From Gammaproteobacteria bacterium (GTDB lineage: Bacteria; Pseudomonadota; Gammaproteobacteria; Pseudomonadales; Azotimanducaceae): a stretch of 33,175 nucleotides of DNA. The DNA is taken from the NCBI GenBank assembly GCA_007694905.1, contig REEU01000244.1:1-33175 (forward strand). The letters are read 5' to 3'. The notes under the pieces were generated by a model. The model searched no databases. It worked only from the letters and a program-made list of their open reading frames with translations, and had not been told where the DNA came from. Numbering within the stretch: position 1 is the first letter of the stretch; each line of letters starts with the position of its first letter. Positions 24,470-32,914 of this stretch are shown here, piece by piece. The position numbers were made by a program, and so were the translations under genes.

Positions 24470-25975
24470 TCAGTCCGCGGTCGGCGCAGCGCCGCTGGTC
24501 AGAACACGGTCCCACATCGCGCGCTCTTCTGCGCGCGGATCTGCTTCGACGCGGGCTTCGCGATCGGCGATCCAGGCCAGCTGCTGCAAGCGGTCCCAGG
24601 GGTGCCAGTCGCTGACGGCGCTGCGAGGATCACCGTGTCTCGCGAATGCCGCCCAGGCGTCCACCATGCGTTCCGAAAGTGCCCAGGCCTCGGCATCCGT
24701 GCCGGCGAAGCGGCTCATGCCGGGTGCGTCCAGCGTCCCGAATACGAACGGAATCTCCAGCGCATGGCAGGCGCCGAGACGACCGCGCAGGGCCGGTGAG
24801 GGCCACGTGAACAGATAATTCCAGGACCGCGCCGAGGCGGCCTCGCGGCGGGCAGCGAGGGCGAGCAGCGGGCGCCGGTAGTGCAGCTCCGTTTCCGCGG
24901 CCGCCAGGCACTCCAGCGTGGTGTATCCGGGGTGCTGGTCGGCATAGCCGTCGAGCAGGGTTTCCGCGGCCCTGCGTGCTGCCGGCGTGGGCATGGGCAG
25001 GGCGCGACTCAGCCTGGCCACGGCGTCATCCCGTTCCATGCTGCGGCGCATGGCCAGAAACAGACGCTGCTCGTCGCCATTGCTGCCGAGCATGAGCGGC
25101 CGACCCTGATTCGCGGCACGGTCCTGCGCCTGCTGGCCGTCCACCGCGATCAGCTGTCCGTCCAGCAGGGGCCGGAAGGCGCCACGGCCGGTGGCGGCGC
25201 GTATCTGCGCTTCCACGGACTGCTGCGCAGCCAGCAGATGTTCCGTACTCAGGCTGCGCCAGACCTCGGGATCATCGCTGCCCACTTCAGCGGCAAAGGT
25301 CCTGCGGGTGCGCTCGGCCGCGTCGGCATCCGCGATCCAGCTCGCGGCGCCGGACTGGACGATCCCGGCGTGGAACAGCTTGTCCGCCGCGGGCATGCCC
25401 ATCAGCGTCAGCAGGCACATGGCGCCCGCGGACTCGCCGAACAGGGTGACGCGGCGGGGATCGCCGCCGAAGGCCTCGATGTTGCGCTGGATCCAGTTCA
25501 GCGCCGCGAGCTGATCGCGCATGCCGAGATTGCTGCCAGCGTCGGTATGCAGAAAACCCAGCGCACCGAGTCGATAGTCGAAGGTGACCAGCACCACATC
25601 GCCGCGCGCCACGAGGCGCTCGCCAGCGTGGATGGGGTCCGCCGCGGCACCGTTCACGAACCCGCCGCCGTAGATCCATACCATCACGGGACGGCGGCCG
25701 GCGCGATCGGGAGTCACCACATTGATGTGCAGGCAATCTTCGCTGGTGTGGCCCACGGGGCGCGAACCCAGAGTCGGCCCGGGTCGCTGCAGAGGGCCGG
25801 GTGGCGCGTGTTGTGCCATGCGTGTTCCCGACCAGGACGCCACAGGCTCCGGCTCACGGAAGCGCAGGGCGCCGAGGGGCGGTTCAGCATAGGGAATGCC
25901 GTCGAAGCGGAGAACGCCGTTACGGCGGTGGCCTCGCAGGCGACCACTGTCGACCTCGACTTCCGGAGCGGTCAC
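24470..25975 (-). CDS. Type B carboxylesterase / lipase family hydrolase
   Basis: The 501-residue alpha/beta hydrolase resembles pnb-esterase type proteins. Visible blocks are FDGIPYAEPPLGALRF, SEDCLHINVVTP, VMVWIYGGGFVNGAA (oxyanion hole), LGMRDQLAALNWIQRNIEAFGGDPRRVTLFGESAGA (nucleophile elbow GESAG, catalytic Ser), SNGDEQRLF (acidic residue region) and GACHALEIPFVFG (catalytic His). No signal peptide is seen. The GTG start at 25975 overlaps the ferrochelatase stop codon by four bases (GTGA), so it is translated from the hemH message. The biological link to heme is not evident. Confidence 0.93.
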   Translation of the reverse strand: MTAPEVEVDSGRLRGHRRNGVLRFDGIPYAEPPLGALRFREPEPVASWSGTRMAQHAPPGPLQRPGPTLGSRPVGHTSEDCLHINVVTPDRAGRRPVMVWIYGGGFVNGAAADPIHAGERLVARGDVVLVTFDYRLGALGFLHTDAGSNLGMRDQLAALNWIQRNIEAFGGDPRRVTLFGESAGAMCLLTLMGMPAADKLFHAGIVQSGAASWIADADAAERTRRTFAAEVGSDDPEVWRSLSTEHLLAAQQSVEAQIRAATGRGAFRPLLDGQLIAVDGQQAQDRAANQGRPLMLGSNGDEQRLFLAMRRSMERDDAVARLSRALPMPTPAARRAAETLLDGYADQHPGYTTLECLAAAETELHYRRPLLALAARREAASARSWNYLFTWPSPALRGRLGACHALEIPFVFGTLDAPGMSRFAGTDAEAWALSERMVDAWAAFARHGDPRSAVSDWHPWDRLQQLAWIADREARVEADPRAEERAMWDRVLTSGAAPTAD

Positions 25976-27009
25976 GAAGCGTTGACGGCCTTGGCCTGCG
26001 CGGGCCGCTCGCGCAGCATCTCCGCCAATGCGTCCACCCAGCCCGAGCGTGCATTCAGGCAGGGGATCAGGGTGAAACGCTCCCCGCCGGCTTCCAGGAA
26101 GGTCTCCCGCCCCTGCATCCCGATTTCCTCCAGGGTCTCAAGGTTGTCGGCGACGAAGGCGGGGCACATGACCGCGAGCTTGCGGATGCCACGTTCGGGC
26201 AGCGCAGCAAGCACCTGATCCGTGTACGGCTCCAGCCACTTCGCTCTGCCCAGCCGCGACTGGAACGACACTTCCCAGCGCTCGTCGGGCAGGCCCAGCG
26301 TTGCGGCCACTCGCTCCGCAGTCACCATGACCTGGTGGCGATAACAGAAGTCGTGGGCCGGCGATGGCACTTTGCAGCAATCCGGTCGTGTCAGGCAGTG
26401 GCGCCCGGTGGGGTCGCTCTTACGCAGATGCTGCTCAGGAAGGCCGTGGTAGCTGAACAGAAGATGGTCGTCGGGCTGCAGGTGTTCGCGCGCGACGGCG
26501 GCCAGTTCCGAGATGTAGTCGGGCTGCTCGTAGAACACCGGCATGGGTTCCAGCTTGAGATCGAGCTTGCGCGCGTCGATCACTCGCTCTGCCTCCACAA
26601 TGGATGTTTCCGTCGTCGACATGGCCCAGTGGGGATACAGAGGCAGGAATCGCACGTGCCGCACGCCTGCGTCGGCCAAGGCGACCAGCTCATCCTCGAT
26701 GGACGGCCTGCCGTAGCGCATGGCCCAGCGGACGGGCTCGCCGAGCGCCGCCTCCAAGGCCTCCGCGAGCGCCTCGGTGTAGACCTTCAGCGGCGAGCCC
26801 TCATCCATCCAGATGCTGGAATAGGCTTCGCTGGTGGCGCGGGGTCGGCGCGGCAGAATGAACGCCGAGACGATGAACTTTCGCAAGGGCCAAGGCAGAT
26901 CCACGACCCGCGGATCCATCAGGAACTGCGCCAGGTAGCGGCGGACGTCGGGAACCGCGGGAGAGTCCGGGGAGCCGAGATTGACGATTAGTGCCGCACG
27001 ATCCGGCAT
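25972..27009 (-). CDS. hemH: Ferrochelatase
   Basis: The 345-residue enzyme inserts Fe2+ into protoporphyrin IX, the last step of protoheme synthesis. Family blocks: LIVNLGSPDSPAVPDVRRYLAQFLMDPRVVDLP, AMRYGRPSIEDEL, LPLYPHWAMSTTET, LLFSYHGLPEQHLRKSDP (metal-site His), VSFQSRLGRAKWLEPYTD and CPAFVADNLETLEEI (catalytic Glu region). A Cys cluster is seen in HCLTRPDCC and in DFCYRH; whether any of these bind an Fe-S cluster is open. Start ATG 27009, divergent from hisH across about 90 bases. Confidence 0.96.
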   Translation of the reverse strand: MPDRAALIVNLGSPDSPAVPDVRRYLAQFLMDPRVVDLPWPLRKFIVSAFILPRRPRATSEAYSSIWMDEGSPLKVYTEALAEALEAALGEPVRWAMRYGRPSIEDELVALADAGVRHVRFLPLYPHWAMSTTETSIVEAERVIDARKLDLKLEPMPVFYEQPDYISELAAVAREHLQPDDHLLFSYHGLPEQHLRKSDPTGRHCLTRPDCCKVPSPAHDFCYRHQVMVTAERVAATLGLPDERWEVSFQSRLGRAKWLEPYTDQVLAALPERGIRKLAVMCPAFVADNLETLEEIGMQGRETFLEAGGERFTLIPCLNARSGWVDALAEMLRERPAQAKAVNAS

Positions 27010-27046
27010 GAGTAGGGGATCCCTGTGGATGACACCCGTGAGGGTT

Positions 27047-27061
27047 GCGGATAGTATCCGC
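27047..27061. promoter_or_regulatory. Perfect palindrome in the hemH-hisH divergent region
   Basis: GCGGATA-G-TATCCGC is a 15-base perfect inverted repeat located between the two start regions. It includes TAGTAT, which could be a -10 element for hisH. It may be an operator, or a promoter that is palindromic by chance. Confidence 0.4.
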
Positions 27062-27099
27062 GTCCTTCCGTAATGTCACATGGACCAGCGAGGCGCGTC

Positions 27100-27747
27100 T
27101 TGGCCCGCAGCGTGATCGTAGACTACGACGCCGGCAACCTGCGCAGCGTGCAACGGGCCTGCCGGGAGGTGGGTCTTGACGCCGCCATCGCCTCGGAACC
27201 GCAGGCGGTGGCTCACGCGGAGCGGGTGATTTTCCCCGGGGTGGGTCAGGCAGGCAGCGCCATGGCCACCCTGCGTCGGACCGGTCTCGATGCCGCGCTC
27301 AGGCACGCCATTGATGCAGGCACCCCGATACTCGGCATCTGCCTCGGACTGCAGATTTCCCTCGACCACTCGGAGGAGGGCGACACCCCCTGCCTCGGCC
27401 TGATTCCCGGACGGGTGCGACGTTTCGCGCTGGACGACCCGCGACTCAAGGTCCCGCACATGGGATGGAACGAGGTGCGCGTCGTGCAATCGCACCCGGT
27501 ACTCGACGGCATCGAGCCCGGCGACGAGTTCTACTTCGTGCATGCGTACTATCCGGATCCCGCGTCGAAGGCCTCCGTCCTGGCGGTGGCCAACTACGAG
27601 CGGGAGTTCTGCTGCGCCCTCGGCCTCGGCAACTACATCGGCGTGCAGTTCCACACCGAGAAGAGCGGCCGCGTCGGCCTCGATCTGATCGCTCGTTTTG
27701 CCGCTTGGGATGGCCTCTTCTCGCCGCCGCAGGAGGGCGCATGCTGA
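27100..27747 (+). CDS. hisH: Imidazole glycerol phosphate synthase glutaminase subunit HisH
   Basis: A class I glutamine amidotransferase of about 215 residues that feeds ammonia to HisF in histidine synthesis. It shows [39 protein letters not shown] with the nucleophile Cys, [17 protein letters not shown] and VQFHTEKS with the catalytic His and Glu. The TTG at 27100 ([13 protein letters not shown]) is preceded by GCGAGG and gives the usual family N-terminus. An in-frame ATG at 27073 adds nine residues with no visible ribosome-binding site. It overlaps hisF by 7 bases. Confidence 0.95.
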   Translation: MARSVIVDYDAGNLRSVQRACREVGLDAAIASEPQAVAHAERVIFPGVGQAGSAMATLRRTGLDAALRHAIDAGTPILGICLGLQISLDHSEEGDTPCLGLIPGRVRRFALDDPRLKVPHMGWNEVRVVQSHPVLDGIEPGDEFYFVHAYYPDPASKASVLAVANYEREFCCALGLGNYIGVQFHTEKSGRVGLDLIARFAAWDGLFSPPQEGAC

Positions 27748-28520
27748 GCAAGCGACTGATCGCCTGTCTCGACGTTCGCGAGGGCAAGCTCGCCAAGAGC
27801 GTGCGCTTTGTGGACACCCAGGACATTGGTGATCCGGTGGAGAAGGCGCGGGAGTACTACGCGGACGGCCTCGACGAGCTCGTGTTCTACGACATCACCG
27901 CATCGAGCGACAAACGACGCATTCTGCTCGAGTTCGTCGAAGCCGTGGCGGCGGAGGTCTTCATCCCGCTGTCCGTGGGCGGGGGCGTCCGTTCGGTGGC
28001 CGATGCCACGGACCTGCGCCTGGCCGGCGCAGAGAAGATCAACGTCAACTCGGCAGCCGTCCGGCGTCCCGAACTCATCAGCGAATGCGCCCATGCCATC
28101 GGGGCCCAGAACGTGGTCCTGTCCATGGACGTACTGCGGGTGCCCGTGAGCGGCGCCACGCCCTCTGGTTACGAGATCGTGATCAACGGCGGCCGCACCC
28201 GCATGGGGCTCGATGCTCTGGCCTGGGCCCTGCGCGGCGAGGCACTCGGAGCCGGTGAACTGGTGGTCAATTCCATCGACGCGGACGGTACCCGGGAGGG
28301 CTACGAGCTGAATTTGACGCGACTCGTCGCCGACGCGGTGCGCATTCCCGTCATCGCCTCGGGCGGCGCCGGCGTGCCTGAACATCTGCATGAAGTACTG
28401 ACCAAGGGCCATGCCGATGCGGCGTTGGTCGCGTCCATGGTCCACTTCGGCGACTACACCTGCTCCGGGCTCAAGCGTCATCTTCACGCTCAGGGTGTGA
28501 AGATGCGCATGCGCTGGTGA
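27741..28520 (+). CDS. hisF: Imidazole glycerol phosphate synthase cyclase subunit HisF
   Basis: The 259-residue TIM-barrel protein makes imidazole glycerol phosphate and AICAR together with HisH. Both catalytic Asp residues are visible (CLDVREG and LSMDVLR), as are [46 protein letters not shown] and IASGGAG. Compared with common gammaproteobacterial HisF it is unusual: KS instead of KG in the REGKLAKSV stretch, an insertion near [16 protein letters not shown] and the end GVKMRMRW. From memory these match HisF of Geobacter-like deltaproteobacteria. ATG 27741 has AGGAGG at 27731-27736. The remaining his genes are not adjacent. Confidence 0.95.
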   Translation: MLSKRLIACLDVREGKLAKSVRFVDTQDIGDPVEKAREYYADGLDELVFYDITASSDKRRILLEFVEAVAAEVFIPLSVGGGVRSVADATDLRLAGAEKINVNSAAVRRPELISECAHAIGAQNVVLSMDVLRVPVSGATPSGYEIVINGGRTRMGLDALAWALRGEALGAGELVVNSIDADGTREGYELNLTRLVADAVRIPVIASGGAGVPEHLHEVLTKGHADAALVASMVHFGDYTCSGLKRHLHAQGVKMRMRW

Positions 28521-28536
28521 AAGCGTCCGCCCAAAC

Positions 28537-28584
28537 CCCTTAGGGAATTGATCAGCACTTCCTTAGGGATCAGCTTTTCCTTAG
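28537..28584. repeat. Three short CCTTAG direct repeats upstream of the kinase operon
   Basis: CCTTAGGGA occurs at 28538-28546 and 28561-28569, and a shorter CCTTAG at 28579-28584, spaced 23 and 18 bp. A second word, GATCAGC, appears at 28550-28556 and 28568-28574, 18 bp apart. The first copy is near-palindromic (CCCT-T-AGGG). The array is AT-richer than its surroundings and lies about 130-180 bases upstream of the kinase start, after the hisF stop. It looks like an activator-binding array. Confidence 0.5.
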
Positions 28585-28716
28585 ACGGGAAGCTCGTGTC
28601 TGGACCTGCCATTCGTCCTGGAATCACTGCCGTTCAGCCTCCTGCGCCCCCTGTCCCGGCGTATCTGCCATCCATTTCCTAAGCTTCCAGGGGAAAACTG
28701 GGAAAGGATCTGGGCC

Positions 28717-30567
28717 GTGTCTTCGAGGATCGGAACCTGCCTTGCACTGGTGCCGGTCGCGTTGGCCGCACTGGTCCTTGCGGGCCTGCTGCTGGTGTCC
28801 ACGCAGCCAGGAGACGAGTCGCTGAGGCGCCTCGATCTCAGCGTGCGCCAGGCAGCCGAGCTTGCGCCGCGCATCGTCGATGCCGCCCTGGACATGGAGC
28901 CGGGCCCGGCCCGACGTGCGGCCGTCGCGCGCAGTCAGGAAGCGCTGACGGAGCGTCTGGCGCGGGCGAACCGTGCACTCGAAACGCTGGAGCCGGTGGA
29001 ACCAGACGGTTATCAGCGTCTGCGGCGACTTGCGGTCATCGCATTCAACAGCATCGACGTCCAGGCAGTCGGTCGCCTGGGCGACGTTCGTCTGCGCGGT
29101 GAGTTTGCTGCAGTGAACGCCGCTGCGGCCGCGTTTTCCGTTCGAAGCGAGAACTACCTGACGGTGCACCAGCGCTGGAGCCGCAATCACGAGTTCATCG
29201 TGTCCGAGAGCCGCAATCTCGTGGGCACGCTGCGACGCGAGCGGGAGGATGCGGCCGCGGACACCCTGTTCGCCAGCGTCGAGCAACTGCTTGATCGCTC
29301 GCGCATGCAGCTCATCCTTTCCGGAGCGGAGATCAATGCCCTGCTCGCAGCCGTTCGCAGTGTTGCCGAACGCCTTCCGGTGGAACAGCGCCCCCGCGTT
29401 GAAGCACTGGCGGACGCCATGGCAGCCCTGCCGTCGCAGCAGCGCACGGTCGTTGCGGGCGCTGAGGAACTCGAAGCGAGCCCATTGCCCAGCCTTCTCA
29501 CCGGCCTGCGCGAGCAGGTGAGTGCGGACATGGTGCATCGCCTGTCCACAGTTGGTGACGCCAGGGTGGTGCTCAACGCCTATACCGGGCTGCTGCTTTT
29601 GGTCCTGGTCTACTTCGGGCTGCGATTGCGCGCCTCCTATCGGGCACTGAACCGTTCCCACGACGAACTCGAGGCGCGGGTGCTTGAGCGCACCCGGGAT
29701 CTGGAGCAGGCCAATGTCGATCTCAAGGAGTCCCAGGTCCAGCTCGTACAGGCCGAGAAGATGTCCTCGCTCGGGCAGCTCGTCGCCGGCGTGATGCACG
29801 AGATCAACACACCCTTGATGTATGTCCAGAGCAACGTCCAGACCAATGCAGACAATCTGCAGGAGATGCTCGGGCAGTTGCAGCCTGCGCTGGCCCTCGT
29901 ACGCTGCGTGCATGAGGGCCGCGTCGACCGGGAGACGCTGCGGGAACGGCTCACTGAGCTTGGACATGCCCTGGAGCCCGACGCCTTCGAGGAAAGTGTC
30001 GAAGAGCTGCGGCAGCTCAGCGACGATTCCGTGGATGGGCTGCGTCAGATCGCCGAACTGGTGCAGTCGCTGAAGGATTTCAGCCGCATGGACCGCGCTG
30101 ACGTGGAGCGTTTTGACGTCCGCGACGGGCTCGAGAAGACGCTCACCATCACCCGCAGCACGCACAAGCATGGCGTGGAGGTGATCCGCGATTTTGCCGA
30201 CGTGCCGCTCATCCATTGTGCGCCTTCGAAGATCAATCAGGTCTTCATCAATCTGGTCAACAATGCCGTTCAGGCCATGGACGGAAGCGGAACCCTGACG
30301 CTCAGCACTCGAGCCCGCGAAGGCTGGGTAGATGTTGCTGTGACCGACACGGGCTGCGGAATCGCACTCGAGCATCTCGACAAAATCACCGATCCGTTCT
30401 TCACCACCAAGCCGGTGGGCCAGGGCACCGGGCTCGGGCTCTCCATCGTCCGGCAGATCGTCGAGGAACATGGCGGCCGTCTCGCGGTGGACTCCGAACT
30501 CGGCCGGGGTACGACCATCACGCTCAGTCTGCCCCTGGAGCGGGCAACTTCAGAGGAGGCAGCCTGA
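28717..30567 (+). CDS. Membrane sensor histidine kinase
   Basis: The 616-residue kinase has a TM helix at about 8-28 and a second at about 285-308. The 255-residue region between them is mostly helical and presumably periplasmic. It contains no PAS or CHASE motif I recognise. A coiled coil (about 312-353) leads to the H-box VAGVMHEINTPL with His361. ATPase motifs: N-box QVFINLVNNAVQAM, G1 DTGCGI, F-box FFTTK, G2 GTGLGLS. The H-box and NNAVQAM types fit the HWE-unrelated HisKA families near NtrB/HPK4. GTG 28717 follows GGAAAGGA. Its stop overlaps the regulator ATG (TGATG), so the pair is translationally coupled. Confidence 0.93.
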   Translation: MSSRIGTCLALVPVALAALVLAGLLLVSTQPGDESLRRLDLSVRQAAELAPRIVDAALDMEPGPARRAAVARSQEALTERLARANRALETLEPVEPDGYQRLRRLAVIAFNSIDVQAVGRLGDVRLRGEFAAVNAAAAAFSVRSENYLTVHQRWSRNHEFIVSESRNLVGTLRREREDAAADTLFASVEQLLDRSRMQLILSGAEINALLAAVRSVAERLPVEQRPRVEALADAMAALPSQQRTVVAGAEELEASPLPSLLTGLREQVSADMVHRLSTVGDARVVLNAYTGLLLLVLVYFGLRLRASYRALNRSHDELEARVLERTRDLEQANVDLKESQVQLVQAEKMSSLGQLVAGVMHEINTPLMYVQSNVQTNADNLQEMLGQLQPALALVRCVHEGRVDRETLRERLTELGHALEPDAFEESVEELRQLSDDSVDGLRQIAELVQSLKDFSRMDRADVERFDVRDGLEKTLTITRSTHKHGVEVIRDFADVPLIHCAPSKINQVFINLVNNAVQAMDGSGTLTLSTRAREGWVDVAVTDTGCGIALEHLDKITDPFFTTKPVGQGTGLGLSIVRQIVEEHGGRLAVDSELGRGTTITLSLPLERATSEEAA

Positions 30568-31532
30568 TGACTGCGCAGGCCAGGATTCTGTTTGTCGACG
30601 ACGAGCGGCGGGTGCTCACGTCCATGCGGGCGATGTTCCGTCGGGACTACGAGGTTCACCTTGCAAACTCGGGTGCCGAGGCGCTGGAGCTCATGCGTCA
30701 GCATGAATTCGACGTCGTGGTCTCGGATCAGCGCATGCCGGAGATGACCGGCGTCGAAATCCTGCGTGAGGCCCGCAGCATCGCGCCGAAGTCGATGCGC
30801 ATCCTGCTCACGGGATACGCGGACCTCGAGGCCATCGAGACGGCCATAAACGAGAGTGAGGTCTTCCGCTATCTCATGAAGCCCTGCCCGCGCGAGCAGC
30901 TCAAAGAGACGGTCGCACTGGCGGTTGACGCGGTGCGTGGCATGAGCGGCGCCGGCGATGAGGATGCCGCAGAAGCCGCTGCCGGCGGTGACTCGACCGC
31001 ACCCAAGTCAGCGGTCGCAGCGGTGGATCTCATGGTGCTCAGTGAGGACGGGGAATTGCTGCAGGACGTTCGGCAGGCGGTGGAGGACCGGTGGCAGGTG
31101 CACCACGCCGCTTCGCTGGCCGATGCCATCCGTCTGCTGGCCGAACGACCGGTGGGCGTGCTCATCACGGATGCCGCCGTGGACGAGGCGGCGGTTTCGG
31201 CCCTGACCTCGGAACTCAAGCAGCACGTACCCGAACTCGTCACCATCGTCGCCAGTCAGCGCTCCGATGCGCATATGCTCATCAACCTGATCAACCATGG
31301 TCAGGTGTTCCGCTTCCTGCTGAAACCGGTCTCCGTCGGGCAGTGTCGGCTGTGGCTCAGTTCCGCGGTGAGCCGGCACGCGGAACTGGTGACGCACCCG
31401 GAAGCCGTCCAGCGCTACAAGGTCACTGGGTCCACGGCAGCGGTCCGGGAAGGTGCGCTGCTCAGCGGGGTGGTCGAGGGTGTGCGTCGACTGCGTTCGC
31501 GCGTCCTCGGACTCGGCGGCCCGGCGGGATGA
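30567..31532 (+). CDS. Response regulator with two receiver domains, no output domain
   Basis: The 321-residue protein has REC1 at about 5-125: acidic pair FVDDE (Asp11/12), phospho-acceptor Asp54 in VVSDQRMPEMTG, Thr in LLTGYAD, Lys in YLMKPC. A short Ala/Gly/Glu-rich linker leads to REC2 at about 150-270: LSEDGEL, ITDAAVD (acceptor Asp), IVASQRS, FLLKPV. The REC2 residues are diverged but all present. The SDQRMPxMxG and LTGYAD wording is that of RpfG-type regulators, yet no HD-GYP, GGDEF, or DNA-binding domain follows; the last 50 residues are basic and featureless. GAGGAGG lies before ATG 30567. The stop overlaps the next ATG (ATGA). Confidence 0.92.
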   Translation: MTAQARILFVDDERRVLTSMRAMFRRDYEVHLANSGAEALELMRQHEFDVVVSDQRMPEMTGVEILREARSIAPKSMRILLTGYADLEAIETAINESEVFRYLMKPCPREQLKETVALAVDAVRGMSGAGDEDAAEAAAGGDSTAPKSAVAAVDLMVLSEDGELLQDVRQAVEDRWQVHHAASLADAIRLLAERPVGVLITDAAVDEAAVSALTSELKQHVPELVTIVASQRSDAHMLINLINHGQVFRFLLKPVSVGQCRLWLSSAVSRHAELVTHPEAVQRYKVTGSTAAVREGALLSGVVEGVRRLRSRVLGLGGPAG

Positions 31533-32914
31533 GCGTGCAGGCCGTAACATTACCGACGACGGGCGCGAAGGCCGACGCCGCGGGACTGATGCGAAGCTTC
31601 GGTGTGGCGTCGCTGGTGGTCCTGCTGGGGGTTGCCGCTGCCTGGTTCTACGTCAAACGTGTCGGTGATGCTCCGGTCCTGTTCGAAGACGACATGCTCT
31701 TCGTCGAAACCGTGGAGCGCAGGCGCAGAAGTGGTGTCGAATTGCTGATCGAGCAGGGCGAGTTGGCCTATGCAGCCGGGCGCATCCTGGAGCCTCAGTT
31801 CGACAGTGCGCTGTACTTCTACCAGGCGGTTCTGGCAGAGGATGCACAACACCGCGACGCCAGGCTCGGCCTCGATCGGGTGATTGATTGGCTGAGGGGT
31901 GAACTGGCCGCTGCTCGTGCGGCAGAGGATCTCCAGCGTGAAGTTGCGGTGACCGCCAGGATCGCCGAACTGCGTCCCGGCGACGAGAGGGCTGCCAGAG
32001 AGGCTCTGATCGCCCGTCGCAAGCTGGCGTCCTGGGGTCAGTTCGAGGCGGCGTTGGCAAGTGGCGACATCAGCGAGGCGGGCGCGCAGTACCGTGAGCT
32101 CAGGGCCCTGCGTGGTGCCGATGCCGTGGCAGATGCGGGCATGGAGCGGGTGGTCTCCACGCTGGTCACGCAGGCGCGTATCGCGGCGAATCAGGGTGAC
32201 GTGGAGCGTGCCCAATCGGCCCTGGACGAGGCCGTCGAGTGGGGCATCGACTTCGAGACCGAGACGTCCTTGAACGCCATCATCACCGAAGCCCGGACCC
32301 CGGTCCGCGACGGCGCCTTCGAGGCGACGCTGACTGCGGCCGTGGGCGCCCTCGAGGAGGGTCGACTGATGGGCGGCGATGACAGTGCCTGGGAGCTTTT
32401 CCAGGCAGTACTGCGTGAACATCCGGATCACTCGGGCGCCCATGGTGGCATCCTGGAAGTACGTGCAGCGTTGGGCGCTCGTACCCGTGAAGCGATCGCT
32501 GCGGAGCAGTTCGACACGATCCCGCAGCTGCTCGAAGATGCCCGTCGCGCGGGGGTATCCGAAGACCAGCGCTCCGCGTTGCGGCGCGAGCTCGAGTACC
32601 GCGAGCACGTCGCGGCCATGCGCCTGGGCCGCTACGGCGAGCCGTTCCGCGTCTCCGATCTCGAAGTCATCACAGAGCGCGCCCCGGTCTATCCTCGGGC
32701 TGCCATGACCCGACAGATTGAAGGCTGGGTGGATCTCGAGTTCACCGTGTCCGCGGCCGGACGGGTCGAGGACGTACATGTGCGCGAGTCCTCGGCGTCG
32801 GTGTTCCATCAGACCAGCATCGATGCCGTCGAAGGCTACCAGTTCGCGCCTTATCTGCTGCACGGACGCCCGGTTCCGGTGCGGGCCGCACTGCGCTTCA
32901 ACTACCGGATGTGA
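31529..32914 (+). CDS. Membrane protein with TonB C-terminal-like domain
   Basis: The 461-residue protein has a single TM helix near the N-terminus (about 22-42: GVASLVVLLGVAAAWFYV), a long helical, TPR-like region (about 60-370, rich in Ala/Leu/Glu/Arg with repeated helix pairs), and a final TonB_C-type domain (about 380-461): ERAPVYPRAAMTRQIEGWVDLEFTVSAAGRVEDVHVRES, then a FHQTSIDAVEGYQFAP turn and RPVPVRAALRFNYRM. TonB proteins normally bring a Pro-rich spacer; here a TPR-like spacer replaces it. It is coupled to the regulator gene by ATGA. I infer a periplasm-facing part in an envelope complex governed by the kinase. No ExbB/ExbD genes are seen. Confidence 0.85.
   Translation: MSVQAVTLPTTGAKADAAGLMRSFGVASLVVLLGVAAAWFYVKRVGDAPVLFEDDMLFVETVERRRRSGVELLIEQGELAYAAGRILEPQFDSALYFYQAVLAEDAQHRDARLGLDRVIDWLRGELAAARAAEDLQREVAVTARIAELRPGDERAAREALIARRKLASWGQFEAALASGDISEAGAQYRELRALRGADAVADAGMERVVSTLVTQARIAANQGDVERAQSALDEAVEWGIDFETETSLNAIITEARTPVRDGAFEATLTAAVGALEEGRLMGGDDSAWELFQAVLREHPDHSGAHGGILEVRAALGARTREAIAAEQFDTIPQLLEDARRAGVSEDQRSALRRELEYREHVAAMRLGRYGEPFRVSDLEVITERAPVYPRAAMTRQIEGWVDLEFTVSAAGRVEDVHVRESSASVFHQTSIDAVEGYQFAPYLLHGRPVPVRAALRFNYRM

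Noticed and set aside
28624-30471. A 615-codon minus-strand frame opposite the histidine kinase
   Set aside because: The + strand encodes all kinase motifs in order; the antisense translation has no domain pattern.
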